A stretch of 64,000 nt of DNA from Druceiella hillmani (GCA_039881145.1 JAYKKI010000127.1:1302001-1366000), one strand, 5' to 3'. Positions 1 through 13,059 are shown, counted from the stretch's first letter. Translations and numbers: made by a program. Notes: generated by a model not told the origin, from the letters alone.

Positions 1-343
1 ATTCTATTTATTATTAATAATACATATGTAATCGATAGTACACCTTCTTAGTATTGCTTTTATTTGACTTGTAAATAGTATTGCTTTTATTTGACTGTTA
101 TTGGAGAGTAATGATATGCCGATATCGTTATCGTTTGCTTGTGTCTATTTAATGTGTCATTATTTCATTGAACGAACTATCTATTCAAATAGGATAATGA
201 ATGTATTTTTCTTATTATTTCATAAGGCATAGGGTACAAGTTGAGAGAAGTGAGCATTTTCTGATAAATCATAAAAAAATGATCGACCAAGTAATTAGCG
301 TAAGTAAGAGAGCGTGTTTTTTTTCCATTAATTTGTTTTGTGA
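1..343. other. AT-rich sequence, no gene seen
   Basis: No coding or RNA gene is visible. The only structure is a short direct repeat near the left edge, where a 'tattgctttt atttgact' block appears twice within about 60 bases (positions ~50-100). Confidence 0.6.
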
Positions 344-530
344 ATATATTTAGCGTTAATTTTTAAGAAATTCATTATTCACGATTAAATGAAACTTTGT
401 TTAATTTCTTAAGAAGATCTTTGCTAATAGCCCACCTGAAGATGTAATACAACGAAACCTAGGTCGTGGTAAAGAAATTAAAGAAAGTAGAAATAATACT
501 ACATCACGCAGTTTCATTTAATTGTGGATA
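344..530 (+). mobile_element. Palindromic hammerhead-like element, copy A
   Basis: First of three related elements in the window (others at 42991-43200 and 53312-53523). The left end matches the shared terminal inverted repeat, which starts around TATTTGGCGTGAATTTTGT and runs into a 'cacaattaaatgaaac' block. The right end reads the same block in reverse (around 511-528). Copy A has lost most of the left-arm interior, so it is no longer a full palindrome. It keeps the best core: CCAC (432-435), CTGAAGA (436-442), GAAA (454-457), ACCTAGGT (457-464), C465 and GTGG (466-469). This is the order of a hammerhead ribozyme's conserved bases. It encodes no protein, so it is a non-autonomous element if mobile. 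Inverted-repeat family membership is well supported; ribozyme identity is inferred. Confidence 0.7.
432..469 (+). ncRNA. Hammerhead-ribozyme-like core, copy A
   Basis: The order matches a minimal hammerhead: stem I CCAC/GTGG (432-435 with 466-469), C-U-G-A-N-G-A box (436-442), a stem II region, the G-A-A-A box (454-457), a very short stem III ACC-UA-GGU (457-464) and a C at the cleavage position (465). Stem II is degraded here to TGT-AAT-ACA; other arms of the family keep GTTGT-AAT-ACAAC. One caution is an extra U between the CUGANGA box and stem II in the family consensus. Short stem III hammerheads are known from Penelope-like elements, retrozymes and newt satellite. Activity here is untested. 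Confidence 0.45.
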
Positions 531-540
531 AATTAGGTTA

Positions 541-1440
541 TTAAATATTTTCATCGGCCAATCAGAAAACATATTTCATCACGAAAACTATTTTTCTATA
601 GGGCCACGTATAACAATGCAGCAAATTCAAAAGAAAATCGATATGAGACATGAAAGAAAATAATTATATTTTGTCGTGTACTGTAGCAACAAAGATGTAA
701 TGATTTTTGGACACATTAAAGCTTCGCAGACAATTTTCTTGAATTACTTGCCGCTTGCAACGCTCCACTTGAGAATAGCAACGATAATACGTTGCGGCAA
801 CTTGCAATGGGCTATACTTCTGATAGCAAATAAAATTTCCATAATATCCACGAATAGAAGGCTGTTTGTAGTTTTAAATAACTTACCGATATTTTATAAT
901 AAGTGTCATGATATATCAGGTATCATAAAAACCAATGTGGTATTTACAAAATAGACAGGATGAAATAGGTGATATTTCCAATACCTGTATCTTAATGCAA
1001 TAAAGTAGACTACTTTACTTTTCTTGACGAAAGCAAAAACGTAAGTGTATAAAAAGGTAGATAAGGATATAATACATACTAAAGTCACTCTTTTATGTAG
1101 ACTAACTTATATATCCAGCAATAATCAACCAGTTTCAATGATTGTTTTTTTTCAAAGATTGTAATCCTAAACACAGCTTTATAAAAATTTGGTTGTAATT
1201 TAACCATATAAATTGAAGGTACACCATAGATTTCGCCAAAAATGGACGGTACAGGTACCGTAATCGTTTTTTTTGTAGTATAAATCTAATCAAAATTTAA
1301 TTATAAGGTCTATTAAGTTTAGACATAACTGAGACCGATATAAATTTACCCCTAGCAAAATCAGAATATAATTGTGAAGCCGGAAGATTGTAACAGGAAC
1401 CCTTTGCTGATGACGAGTAAACTCATAGTTTGGACTGGTT
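541..1440. other. AT-rich sequence, no gene seen
   Basis: Open frames here are short on both strands and show no recognisable motif, codon pattern or repeat. Nothing is assigned. Confidence 0.5.
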
Positions 1441-1459
1441 TCACATGTTTACATCAATA

Positions 1460-1755
1460 CAAGAAATTAGTAAGTAAATAGGTAGGTAGAAATAAATTTT
1501 CATACAGAGGCAGGAAGCTACTGGGTTATTAGTAGGTATGTAGATGAGTAAGTATGAACAAAGGTTTGAATAAAGGCATAAAGTAACTAAACATTAGTAG
1601 ATAGCTAACTTGGCTAGTAAGTATACACAGGTATATAAAAAGACTTATGACAACCAGAATATTAGTAGGCAGGTAGGTAAGTAGTCTGTACAGCGAAGCC
1701 AGGAAGTAGTAACTTAGATATTAATAAGTAGGTAAGCAGTATGGGCAGATATATA
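1460..1755. repeat. Degenerate ~63-bp repeat built on GTAG/GTAA
   Basis: About four to five diverged units recur at ~1507, ~1572, ~1638 and ~1695. Each carries an 'attagtaggta' core followed by GTAAGTA-type tetranucleotides, and two carry a 'ggcaggaag'/'gccaggaag' head. It looks like an old tandem repeat grown from a tetranucleotide microsatellite. It runs directly into the (AT)n tract that follows. Confidence 0.6.
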
Positions 1756-1801
1756 CAAGCTTCAAACAATAACTGCAATGAAGCCAAAATGGGTATGTTT
1801 A

Positions 1802-1813
1802 CATGTATGTATG

Positions 1814-1890
<77 letters not shown>

Positions 1891-1893
1891 ATG

Positions 1894-1940
<47 letters not shown>

Positions 1941-1950
1941 TTATATATCC
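1802..1950. repeat. Compound (AT)n / TGTA microsatellite
   Basis: Long (AT)n runs are interrupted twice by the same 'tgtatgtacatacataca' block (about 1805-1824 and 1886-1905). Reading frames through it encode alternating Tyr-Ile and are artefacts. Confidence 0.95.
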
Positions 1951-1989
1951 TACATAAGTCCTCTCGTGCTTGATTTGTGAAATGAACTA

Positions 1990-3370
1990 GAAACCCAAGG
2001 AGTTTTAGCTACATGTGCAGCCAAGGTCTCAAGGATATTTTATTTTATTATATTTCTTCATTATCCGGTAGTAGTTGCAAAGGTTACTCGTTGTTTAATC
2101 TTCAGGCAGTGTTATAATTCAAATCTTAAGCTTTCCATTAAAACATCTCACAGGTCAACAGAGTATTCTTAAACCTCTTAGTCTCCGATCGTGTGGCTTT
2201 ACCATCTTTATAATTAAATTATCATATACTCGCTACGTTTGAATTTCCAACAGATTAATTAGGAATTTTATTCCTATATTCTATTTAATAATACGAATGG
2301 CTGATGATCGGTGATTGCTGTAAGTGTAAATAAATCGTGTAAATAAATATTAAAATATTTGGTGGAACAAACAACTGCAAGCTATTCCTTTTCGGCCGTA
2401 GAATAATTGACTATTGTACCTATCAATATCCTCGAAGCATTAGTAATTGGATGCTAACATTAGAACAAGATAGCTCCAAGCGCTCCATCGCTAGTATTAA
2501 TTCTTAATGTAAATTCGTCATTCCAATCGGGGTACTGAAGTATTGACTCATTGGTGCTAACAAATTTTGGCCGATTTTCATATCTCGATTTTATGAATTA
2601 TGTGATATGAATTATTTTCACCCTTTTTTTCAAGCAAGTAGTGAAAGGTAATATTCACATATGCCAAGGTACCATTTTCTTCTTTTGTCGAAGAAGCAAT
2701 AAAATATTTTTAAAGTTTCTACTTTTTCAACCGTCATTTCGTCATCAAAGAGTAAAATTTCCTTACGCCATAATTCGCTCTTGTTTAATATAATTCTAAG
2801 GTTCGGGTCCCTCAAATGTTCAAACTTATTTCAATACATGTTTTTCTAAAGATTTTTAGTAAACATAAATGTTACCAAGGTATGTAATACGGGTTGGAAT
2901 ATGCTACGAACATTGTTCAAGTGCAAATGTCTCCAATTGAATTCCCAGTGACTCTTTTAGCTTAGCTTGAGAATGTTTTTTTCTCTTTATAATTTCATTA
3001 CATTTCTAATTAGTAATAACATGGATAGTAAATCATTTCGACTTACCTAATTTGTACAAAACTTGTTCTACTAATGCTCACCATTTTCATTTAGTTTCTT
3101 TATATGGAGATTTTTCAGGGTTTATTTTAATAATACGTTGATATTATTGCACTTTTTACTCGATAAACGATATTATTTAAATATCAGCAAGACTAAAATC
3201 TAAATAGCAATACTATAATCAGCTACAGAAATTCCCCAATATTTAAAAGACGTTCGATTTTTAAATACTCCTGAGTATTTGAGGTATTGGAAACTCTAGT
3301 GAAAACAAAACCATCATATGCTTTAAGCACTACACTAGGACTTCCAATAAGCTATTAAATTTTCTCTATT
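1990..3370. other. AT-rich sequence, no gene seen
   Basis: No homologous coding segment, tRNA or structured repeat was found. A minus-strand frame at 2630-2815 is rich in charged residues but matches no family that I recognise, and it has no neighbouring support. Confidence 0.5.
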
Positions 3371-3378
3371 TAATTTTG

Positions 3379-3480
3379 CCAAATAATCTGTCACTTGTTA
3401 TTTAATTTAATTTCGGACCAAATAATCTGTTACTTGTTATTTAATTTAATTTCGGACCAAATAATCTGTTACTTGTTACT
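3379..3480. repeat. 39-bp tandem repeat, ~2.6 copies
   Basis: Units begin with 'ccaaataatctgt' at 3379, 3418 and 3457, an exact 39-bp period. Copies are nearly identical, so the expansion is young. No coding content. Confidence 0.9.
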
Positions 3481-4482
3481 TATAAGTTGTGCACATTTCG
3501 AGCGTCTAATTTATAATGTATGCCACGACATTAACATTTGAATTTGATAATTTTATTAATGCATGTGTTGTTTTCATGATTTGCTTTTTACATTCAAATA
3601 TTGACTTTTCATTTCCTTAATATGTCAATACTTAATAAACCATCATATTGATCGCCAAATGTAAAAACGTGAAATTTAAGACGTCAATTATTGTGAGTAT
3701 AATGAGGTGATGGCATTTTATGGACATATTTTTGCAAAGAAATACTTTGAGCCCTAGAAACTGAAAATTTTTAAATTTTGACAAAATATTAAAATTTAGA
3801 TGGATCGATGTCTATTAACTTGTCTTTACGAATTATCACGTATGACATTTGGCAATAGTTATTTATATTTAAGTAAATTATATCGGATGTCTGTCAGAAT
3901 CGTGGCAAGGAAAAGTTTGAAGAGTTTTATTTTGGTAAAATAATTCTTCTACTTTATATGTAGAAGGTTGTTGGTTATTTTAAAACACTTTAGTTTTAAT
4001 TTCTTTTACTTTAAATATTTGGTCTAACGCTTCATTTATAGCTTGCAGATTTTAATTTTTATAAAATTGCTATAACTATGTGGTAGGTTATTTAAAAAAA
4101 TTATAAACACCGTCTTATCGTATGCTTCCGTTGTTATGCTCTAGGAATATTTTGTTTAATATTAGTAATTCTTTTAACAAATTGTCTGTATGTAATGCTT
4201 TGAAATTATTTAAATATAATGCATTATTTTCAAAAGTTCCTGTTGAATCATTTTTACTGTACTCAAAAATATCTCTAGGTGTGTGTTTCACAATTTTTAA
4301 ATACTTTAATTGTGAATTTTAGTACTTACTTTCGATTGGGCTCTATCCTATTATTTATTTAACAAATTCTTCAGATTTTTTAACATTTGCAAGTAAGTCT
4401 TCATAAATATTTATATAATTTGCTAGAATCTCGCTAATTCATTAGAATAAGAGACCTTGAAAACATAATATTTTTGCGTGTT
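3481..4482. other. AT-rich sequence, no gene seen
   Basis: Only short low-complexity open frames occur. Nothing is recognised. Confidence 0.5.
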
Positions 4483-4563
4483 TCGTGTGTATGTGAGTGT
4501 GTGTGTGGGTGTGTGTGAGTGTGAGCGCGCGTATGTGCGTGTGCACGTAGGTGTGTGTGTGTA
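4483..4563. repeat. Degenerate (GT)n microsatellite
   Basis: A GT-rich tract interrupted by A, C and CG steps, with a small GAGCGCGCGTATG segment. It is an aged dinucleotide repeat. Confidence 0.9.
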
Positions 4564-4569
4564 TAAATA

Positions 4570-7500
4570 AATTTTCTACTTTCCCGATAACGATGCTACA
4601 TTATTGATTTTAATTCTGCGTTAGTAAATCATATACTTCCTTTGAGAATACTTTGCTTCACTCAGTGTAATTGTTTTATCCAGAGATCAATTGAGACATT
4701 TAAATGATAGATTTAATTTTAGTACTCAAGGCAAAAATCGAGCTTATCGTTAAAATAACAGAAAAAAACGAGCGAGCAAACCTCTGAATTGACGTGGAAA
4801 TTTTCGAGGCTTATTTTAAAACTTAATTTTACTTTAAAACTTATAATATTTCGACTTTTTAGAAAAATGTAAAAAAATATAAAAATTTAGATACCTGTTA
4901 CATTGACAAGTCAATTTATTAAAAAAGCGTCGATGTTCCTCAGAAAGCTTTTTATCAGAGTAATTTTGGATTTGTTTTAATTTTTTTAAATCTTTAAGTC
5001 CTTTTAAGTTAAAACATCTTTTCATCGCGAGAATTAAGTTTTTTTAATAAGTTTTTATAGCAATTTTTAATTACTGGCGGACCAAATCTTTAGTATCTTC
5101 TTTTCCGTATATATAGTAGGTTGTAAATTTTCTTTACGTCGATTCTCCTACAGGTCACCTTTTTTTAAATATTTTTTTTAATCATGAGTAAACCTGTGCG
5201 CTTTCATGCATATGCGTGCGAACGATCGTGTGACAATGGGTCTGTATTTATACTTTGTGTTAATCATATTATGGTTCGCGAATAGCAGATTCATAAATAA
5301 CTCGGCATTACTGCACTTTGGGCGCATTGCCTATATTCCAGTTGTATTGTTTTTATAGTCTGTCTGTTTAATCAGAGATATTTAGGAATGCTGTTTATCA
5401 TCACTGGCTTGAATTTTTTATAGAGATTGAATAAAAAAACAGTGAAATATTTGCCTTGCTGGTAGCCTATATGAACATTTTAATTGTCACTGATTGTAAT
5501 CAAAATTGTCAAAAATATCATGTCACGAGGCCAACAATAAACCAAATCTACAGACTTAAAAACTGGGCCACTATTACTGTTTCATTTTTAACTATTTATG
5601 GTTTAACAATAAAAGGATAATTTTTTATAAATAAATCATTTCAATTGGAGTTTAATAGTCAGTCATTGCTAGTTCACCTTTCATATTCCTCGTATATGTT
5701 TCGTCGCGGTGTCTTCGTATTTATATGTTTATGCCAGGTTAACCAGAAAAAGTTTTAAAATTAAACAAAGGATAGTATTCACTTCCATTATGTACCTTCC
5801 TTCACTAGATTCCATTACAATCGAGAAATGTTTTTATTCGAAACCATTGTCAATTCATTATTATTTGATGTCTTTTACATGGCCATTTGAAATTAATAAT
5901 ATTAATTTCGACGCTTTATATGAGCATCGAAACCGCTGTTGTCCTATTACTTAGAAAAAATAAAAATTACAATGTTCAATATGTAAATTTGTGTTATTTA
6001 TAAATTCTTATTTCTAGGTTTTTATTACGCTGAGGGTGTTATGTAAACGATTTCTTCCTCTACGACAAAAGTTTATTTGTTGCTTAGTCTTTCTTTAGAT
6101 TTTTTTCAAACTAAAGATAAAATATATTTACCGTATTTCTCTTAATTTAATTTGAAAATAATGTTCTGATCTAATTAAAGATGCTTTCGTCTTTTCCTCA
6201 TCACTTTATATCTTTTTAGTTCTGCGAGGCCATGGAAGAAAACACCCACAGTGAATTATTTCCTTTATTTCAGCTTAATCCAACTAGGCATATTCAATTT
6301 TTTTTTCTTAATACAATATCGAATACTTTAAGTTCTTTCTTTTCTTTTGTGATTTACCTTATCATTTTTGTGTCTATTTATATTTTTAAGTATATGAATA
6401 TTATTTTAAATTTTACTCAAATATTTTTCATTTAATTTGAACTAGCTGGTATGTCAAATTTTGTAAAATGTTTAGTTTGTTTTCGTTTGTTTTTGTTAAT
6501 CTTAGAAATATTTATTTCTTCTCGTAATTTTTTAATATAATATTTTACATATATTTTTTATCTGTATAAACTTGCCAATGATCTTCGATCCTTTTTATTA
6601 CTTTTTCTCAGATACTAGTTTTGTCAAGTCCTTCTTTCTTATAACTTTGAATCACATAGTAACATAACTGTATTCTAACTTTATAGCCTGTAATTACAAA
6701 AAATTAAATATTTCATTAAGTAACAAAACAATTCTACTTTTTGTGTGGAAATATTATGGTATTTTTTTAGTATTATCTTCACTTACATGCATCTCCCATC
6801 AGAAAATAGCCAAATTTTCAAGAAACTAGACTCTCTTAAGCGTCTTCAACAATTTATTTCAAAGGGCACTAAAATTAATCTTTGTCAAATGCTTTACTTC
6901 CTTTGCTTAATTATAAAGCAAGACTAACCTCATTAAGGATTAGCTAAGAAAACTAGAATGCCTTCAAAATTCATGTATTTGCAATATCTTTGGCTTTACA
7001 AAATATGACCCTATTACACATCACATCTGGTGTCCACTGGGATACATAACTGGCATAATTACTATATTATATGTCTTCTCTTTAATATATTTAAGAATCC
7101 CGCAAAGATTAATTTTAACTCAATTCTAGCTTCAAAACCAGAGAGGCTCATGGCTTTAGATCACATTGTAAATCTCTGCTTACTCCTCTCATTCCTAAAC
7201 GTAACGCTGTCTTCTCTGAGTATTCTGTACATGCTGCAGAATTTTGGAATAACCTCGTTCCTGATATTTGAAGTGCACGTCAAATTATGTTTTCAAAAGT
7301 TTTCTGAAAATTTGCAGTCCAGTTTCCTTAACACTATCCCTTCTCTTATCCTATCGCGTTTTCCAATCCATATTAATACGAGTTAAAACGATTTGATTTA
7401 CGGATAAGTTTATTGTTTCACACTAATAATATATTTTAGTCTTCTTCAACGATAATTTATCTACTTCTGGCATTTTGGTCAAGTCGCAATAAGTTCGCCA

Positions 7501-7800
7501 TATGTGTATTTTACCTTGAAGAGCAAATGTATAAGAAATAAAATAAAGTAAACGCTATTTTAATGAAAATATTTGAACTAGAACGATGAAACCAAGTGCA
7601 CATACAGATAACATATTAAACCATGAAACTGTGCAGCTTCATATTTTTCCATTTATTTTGCTATGTATTATTAGTTCAAATGCAATATGTATATCTGGAT
7701 ATTACATTGTATACCCGAAGCATTTAATTTTACCTTCTTTGTTGTAACAGCGTCTGTATCGTCGTTCATTCGGTAGAAAATTCAATAATTTCGAAGCTTT
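4570..7800. other. AT-rich sequence, no gene seen
   Basis: Several open frames of 60-118 codons exist here (the longest at 7030-7386, plus strand). Their composition follows the local base bias, they lack recognisable motifs, and no splice-linked set of exons is evident. They are not called as genes. Confidence 0.5.
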
Positions 7801-7801
7801 T

Positions 7802-8112
7802 CCATTCAGGATGTTTGTAATATCTTCTTTTCAAACACATTTTTCAAAGATTTTAAGTTTTCTAAGAAGTGTATCCGTTTGCATCTAGTCTTTGATACCA
7901 TATAAAAGTACCGAGAATATTTAGCATCTTACTAATTTTATTTCCAGTTTCGGCGTAATATTATTTCCACGTGAGATCTTTTTTACGTTGAGAAAGGAAG
8001 TTTTAGCTATTTCTATGTGAATTTTAATTTCCTTGCTAATATCCCAGTTATTGTTTAATTTACAGCCAAGATAAATGAATTGGTCACGAGTTGCTCTCCA
8101 TAAGTTTTAATC
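7802..8112 (-). pseudogene. LINE reverse transcriptase C-terminal fragment
   Basis: On the minus strand one continuous frame of about 103 codons, broken by three in-frame stops, reads as the region after the RT palm of RTE/BovB-like LINEs. The visible order is a 'F-x-YLG' strand, an EIKIHIEIAK helix, a KLEIKLVRC segment, then the LLYGIKD block corresponding to the family's 'LLYG-x-E-x-W', then an FEK helix. One stop replaces the expected Trp after LLYGIKD, one the aromatic residue after RC, and one a residue after EKCV. No catalytic domain or 3' UTR is joined to it, so it is an isolated relic. The LINE origin is fairly secure; the clade is less so. Confidence 0.75.
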
Positions 8113-11100
8113 ATTTGTGAGTGTATTGGTGTTTTACTATGATTGTAATCTTTGTATTTATGGTAGTATATACATCGTAAGTGCATATTATGCACACAAA
8201 ATGGAACTGCCACATACTAGTTTAATTTCTAATATCTAAATACGAGAACTGATTTTCTAATAAAATAAAAAAATATGTAATATCATATTGTTGATGCAAG
8301 AGTAAAATTGCTTAAATCAAAATATTGTGATACTTTCAATATTGGGTACTTTAATCACACATACGTCTTAAAATATAAAATTATGTTTTATTACAATATA
8401 GCATATATAAACTAGTCACGAAAGATTCTAACGGACGGATCTGATGTCAGTAAAAACCTATTAAAATATCGATATTTATTTTTACTCTGCTGCATTTTTA
8501 CAAGCAATGTTCTCTATTTTTTATAAATCTTTATCACAGACCTCTGGGGCCTCTTTTATAAAATGCCATATTAGGAATAAAGCATGAACTATTATTACTA
8601 GTAAATAAGATATTTGTGAAGTGTGCTGGCATATTATATCTTGGATTCGTTGGCATAAAATGGTATGCAGTTCCTAACGAATATTCGCGTTATTTTTCCA
8701 TATCAATTTCGTGAACACATAACAAAATAAATTAATATAGTGTACTTTTTCTTTATGTAATTTCAGCAGAAATTAGGCATTTTTAAAAACATCACACTTA
8801 TCACTTGTTCTTACTAAACAGTCACATGTTTCCATGAAAATACTACTCAAAATGTTATCAATATGTCGTGTAGTATTTTCACAAAAAAATTATTCATTTA
8901 CTTTTTCTTGAATGTTACTGGGTAATACGCTTTATCAATATGCAAAATTTAAAGGTCCGAAAAGTTTTTGAGAAAAAGGGTTTTTGAGAAAAACCACTGA
9001 TATTTTTTCTAAATTTTGAAATGCGTGCGTGCTTTTCGTCTATTTGATCCAGTTATATGTACTCGACTTTACCATCAAGAAAACAATAAAACTGGATTCT
9101 ATCAACGACCAAAAAGTGAATGTCGTATGTCGAATAGGATTACTCCCTAGACAAGGAAAAATGAAAGGCTCGTAAGAGTCACCGTGAGAACTATATATTA
9201 TTGGCAAAGAGACACCGAGATGATAAAATATGTTGAAATTTCCATTTTATTTTCAATTTCAATGGACCACTAAAAGGAATTAGTTCCAAAAATTAATTTA
9301 GCAAATAAAGCCATTCAGGAAAACAAAAATTGGTCGAATATTTGTTTTGTAAACTAAACTTTTAGAATTAACGTCATAATAAACATTAATCTTTGGAATA
9401 CGTTTATGATATAAAGCAGTCAAGACACGACCAATTTAAAATCAATACCGAAAGTTCAATTACTTTGTTCTTTCAATTGTAAAAAATTACAATTATGAGC
9501 AGATGACTGTGTTCTGCAGATCACGTATACACGACGCGATACGGTACAGGCACTGTTTATTACTACTGCGTAATGCCATTACGAATTCAATACACAATAT
9601 TTATGAATCAGATTCCGTTGCGAAATATGACGTATTTGATAGGAAGACAAGGCCAGTTCACATGGGCTAGATCTATTTTTATTATCCAGCTCACTGCGTG
9701 AACTGAATATTGTATGGAACGGTCTAACTAAGAAAATATTAAGTGCTACCTACAGAGTTCAACCGATAACTGTATATTTTTATACATGAAATACAATTCA
9801 AGTGTGTGTACATTATTTACAAACTCTTACATTTTTCAACCGATTTTCCTAAAATATTTCTCACTTACCCTCTACCACCTGTCAGTAAATTTTAAGGAGC
9901 TTGTGTTTCCCGTCCCGCGTCTTGAAATAAAAAAATATAAGTTTGCCCTTTCCCAGCTGCGTTATGCGCAATTAAATCACTGGATCATTCGGGAAGTTAT
10001 ATATGCTATGAATATTGTCTATAAAATATGTTGGCAAGCGTTAAGGTGTTGCAAATAAATAAATAATGGGGTCAGTTTCTATAATTGTAATATTAAAACA
10101 AAAACCTTTTTTATAAACCTTGTAGTGAGATGCTAATAGTTTTCGTTTAATGTAGACCTTGTTAACGATATTTGTAAGTTATTCATTATTTTCCCCAATT
10201 AATACTTTATGCGATCATCTGATAAATTTTTGACAAAGTGTTAAAAAGTGTAATTATAATAAATCCGTTAAGTGCTAGCATGCGTGAGCGTTAAGGATAT
10301 ATATCATTTCTATTTAATTCATTACAAATATTAAGATTATATTTCATAATGTAGGAATATTGCTTAGTACATCTTTCGCAGAACTATAATACTGAAAATT
10401 TTAGAAAATTATGAAATTTAAATTCATCATTTTATTTTCCCAGTTAACTGTAGGTAAAGTTTTAGCAACTCTGGCTTTTTTATAAATTTGACTTTATCAG
10501 TTACCGCTATAGGGTCCTTTTTCTGAACTTTCACATAAAATTATAAAGGACTGTCTCACATGAAATTATGAAAAAAAACTGTTTTGGAATCCCACATGAT
10601 TCAAGAAATAAGAAAAATTCGAATAATTTTGCTCTCTTTCAAAAATTTCATCTTAAATGTTTCTACGTGTTAATTTGGAATACTTGCATCAATACGCTTC
10701 ATAACTAGACCAAATATATTTCTATGTTAAAAGGTTTCTAAAAAAAGGATGTTATAGATTGACAGTCGAATGCAGACGTAAGTAAATTTAAAACGAATTG
10801 GATTTTTCTTTGTTTTGAGGAGAAATATTTAGTATTTGAATTAATGTGATAAAATGATATGTAATAACATTTTGTATTTAAACAATTTACAGAGTTCGTT
10901 TCCATTCCCCACTCACAAAGGAAATTAACCTTTTCATTTTACCTCTATAATTATGAAAATTCAAAAGTGGTATTGAATGATGTCTGAGAAAAAGACATTG
11001 CTAGAAAAGCAGACGGGTAAATTATAAGGTGATTTTGTAATTGCTTAATTTACTAAATTTAGTACAGAACGAAACGAAAAGCTATCAATTTAAAGACACG

Positions 11101-11690
11101 AAAAACTATCAATTTAAAATTATTCTAAAATTCAGCATGTGTGTAAATAAATTGAATGGTATGTACCAGTATACTGTAATTTTATGATACCTTTATGACG
11201 ATCGAAACCCATCAAACATTTCTTTTTGATTATACATCGTAAAATCAAATTCTCGGAATACGTTCCCCAATACTATTTGATAATTGGAATTTTGAAGTGA
11301 GAGTTTCAGTAACCGCGCTTTATAAAGTATTGTGCATTTAAATCATTTTTATGACGTCGAACACGAACATTCAACTAATTAAATTGCATCTTGGTATCAA
11401 GGAGCAATATCAAAATGTTTTATTACCTTCACTAAAGGCTTCTGATTCGTAAAATTAAGGTAAAAGTCCAATTAATACTTTAGTTATACTTTAAACAAAG
11501 AGATCCTTTAAAGGCATTTTAGAGTTCAATAATTAACAATGACCCTATAATTTCGTCATTAAGCTGAATCAAAGAAAGATTAGGGCTTCATAAAATTTTT
11601 ATTTTCTTTTAGGGCACAAAAGTAAAAGCTAAAAAAACTTAATTTGTAAATTAAATATTTTTAAGTGAAAATAAATACTACCTGTAAAGT
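8113..11690. other. AT-rich sequence, no gene seen
   Basis: No supported coding segment. A 90-codon plus-strand frame at 9786-10058 has no recognisable motif. A short direct repeat of 'tttttgagaaaaa' occurs at ~8968-9000. The sequence immediately 5' of the LINE fragment on the minus strand shows no clear extension of it. Confidence 0.5.
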
Positions 11691-11699
11691 GCGCACTGT

Positions 11700-12000
11700 G
11701 AAGCCTAAAACAACATTTTTTTAGTCTGCTTGCTTGATAGTTTTTGTACTTATCTGTTTGTCTGTGTGCACCTTTGTTGTGCATGGTAATATTAGCAACG
11801 GCTGAACCGATTTAGATGCGCTTTTCATAGATGTATTTATATAAGCTTGGACTAACATTTAGGCTTAGTGTCATTTCAATCGGTCCACAAATGGAAAGAA
11901 ACATCTTTCTTTATTTTACATTCGTTGTGCGAGTTAATATCAGAATCAGCAGAACCGATTTGGCTGCCAACGTCATCTATTAGCATTTCTAGTAAACATT
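11700..12000 (+). mobile_element. Possible LINE/RTE 3'-tail-like repeat
   Basis: Contains 'acggctgaaccgatttagatg' (11797-11817) and, further on, 'cagcagaaccgatttgg' (11946-11962). Phrases of the type 'ctgaaccgattttgatg' are common in 3' untranslated tails of arthropod non-LTR elements and related non-autonomous repeats. The match is from memory and no coding domain adjoins it. Confidence 0.35.
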
Positions 12001-12109
12001 ATTCCCATATAATTTTGAGAGAAAAAAAAATCCTAATAACTTTTCTTACTGCGAATTCCACCCAAATGAAGTCACGGGCCAAGCTGGTATCATAATATAT
12101 CTTGCTAGA

Positions 12110-13055
12110 AAATGGCGTGAAGAGGTGGACCCACAGATTACATGAATATAAAATTCGAGTATGGAGACTATGTAAGAAAGCATAAATTGATATCGAAGCT
12201 TCAAAAATTACATTAAAATATGTAGTTAAATTAAAAGAAAAAAATTCTAATTACACAGATCAACAAAAACAAATAAGAAAAATTATATGTATTTCGTGTT
12301 CTTAGTGCTCGCCGTAGTGTAGACAGTTAGATAAAATCTTACTAATACGTCACAATTTTGTGACATATCGATTTTTTACTTTCAACAATTCTGCCAAATA
12401 AATAATTATATTTTGGACTAAAAAATTATAGTTTTTATTTTTTTTTCGTTTTTCGTCGGTACTCTGTAGTCGTAGTGTCCCTAATTGAAAACCAACAGTA
12501 GTCTCCCAGCATCGCTGGGCTTTATTGTCATTATCCCAATTAATTAAAAAATATAAAAAATAGAGTAACTCCCTAAAAGCTTTTGTTCCATTTTGTGTGT
12601 AATAAAATCTAGAAGCTTCGTCGTTTATTCGTTAATAATAGCGTGTAATAAATATTTGTTAACATATTAGAAAATCTGTAGTTATTTTTTTGTTTTAATA
12701 TGACACCATCAAATATGAGGAGCACACTTTTTAAACTTTTAATGTAGTAAATATTTTTTCTCCAACAATTTTTTTTCATTTTGTCCTCAAATCTATTAAG
12801 CAATATCAGCTTTGAGATATCTGTCTATTAGTAAATGGTAAATGATTACATATTTCATAGTAAGGGTGAAAAGGTCTTAGCGAATGATTCCAGAGGGTTC
12901 AAAGTGGTGACTTTTAATTTAATCAGTCGTTTAACTCGTCTATACTATTTAATAACGTCGATTAAAATAGAATAATAGTTTACAAATTACTGGCTTCGAG
13001 TACATTTAAATGTGTCTAAATTTTAAAGCTTTTATATTATTAGCATTAAAGTATT
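12110..13055. other. AT-rich sequence, no gene seen
   Basis: Nothing recognised on either strand; long A and T runs dominate. Confidence 0.5.
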
Positions 13056-13059
13056 CAGC

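Noticed and set aside
1662..1980. Open frames of ~78 codons on both strands
   Set aside because: They are mostly alternating Tyr-Ile encoded by (AT)n and have no gene-like sequence outside the microsatellite.
2080..2115. Minus-strand CTGAAGATT...ACAACGAGTAACC resembling the hammerhead core
   Set aside because: The GAAA box reads GAGT and neither stem I nor stem III can be drawn. Probably coincidence.
7030..7386. 118-codon plus-strand frame, the longest non-repetitive one in the window
   Set aside because: Composition is that of AT-rich noncoding DNA (Leu, Phe, Ser, Asn), with no motif, no neighbouring exon and no homology that I can recognise.
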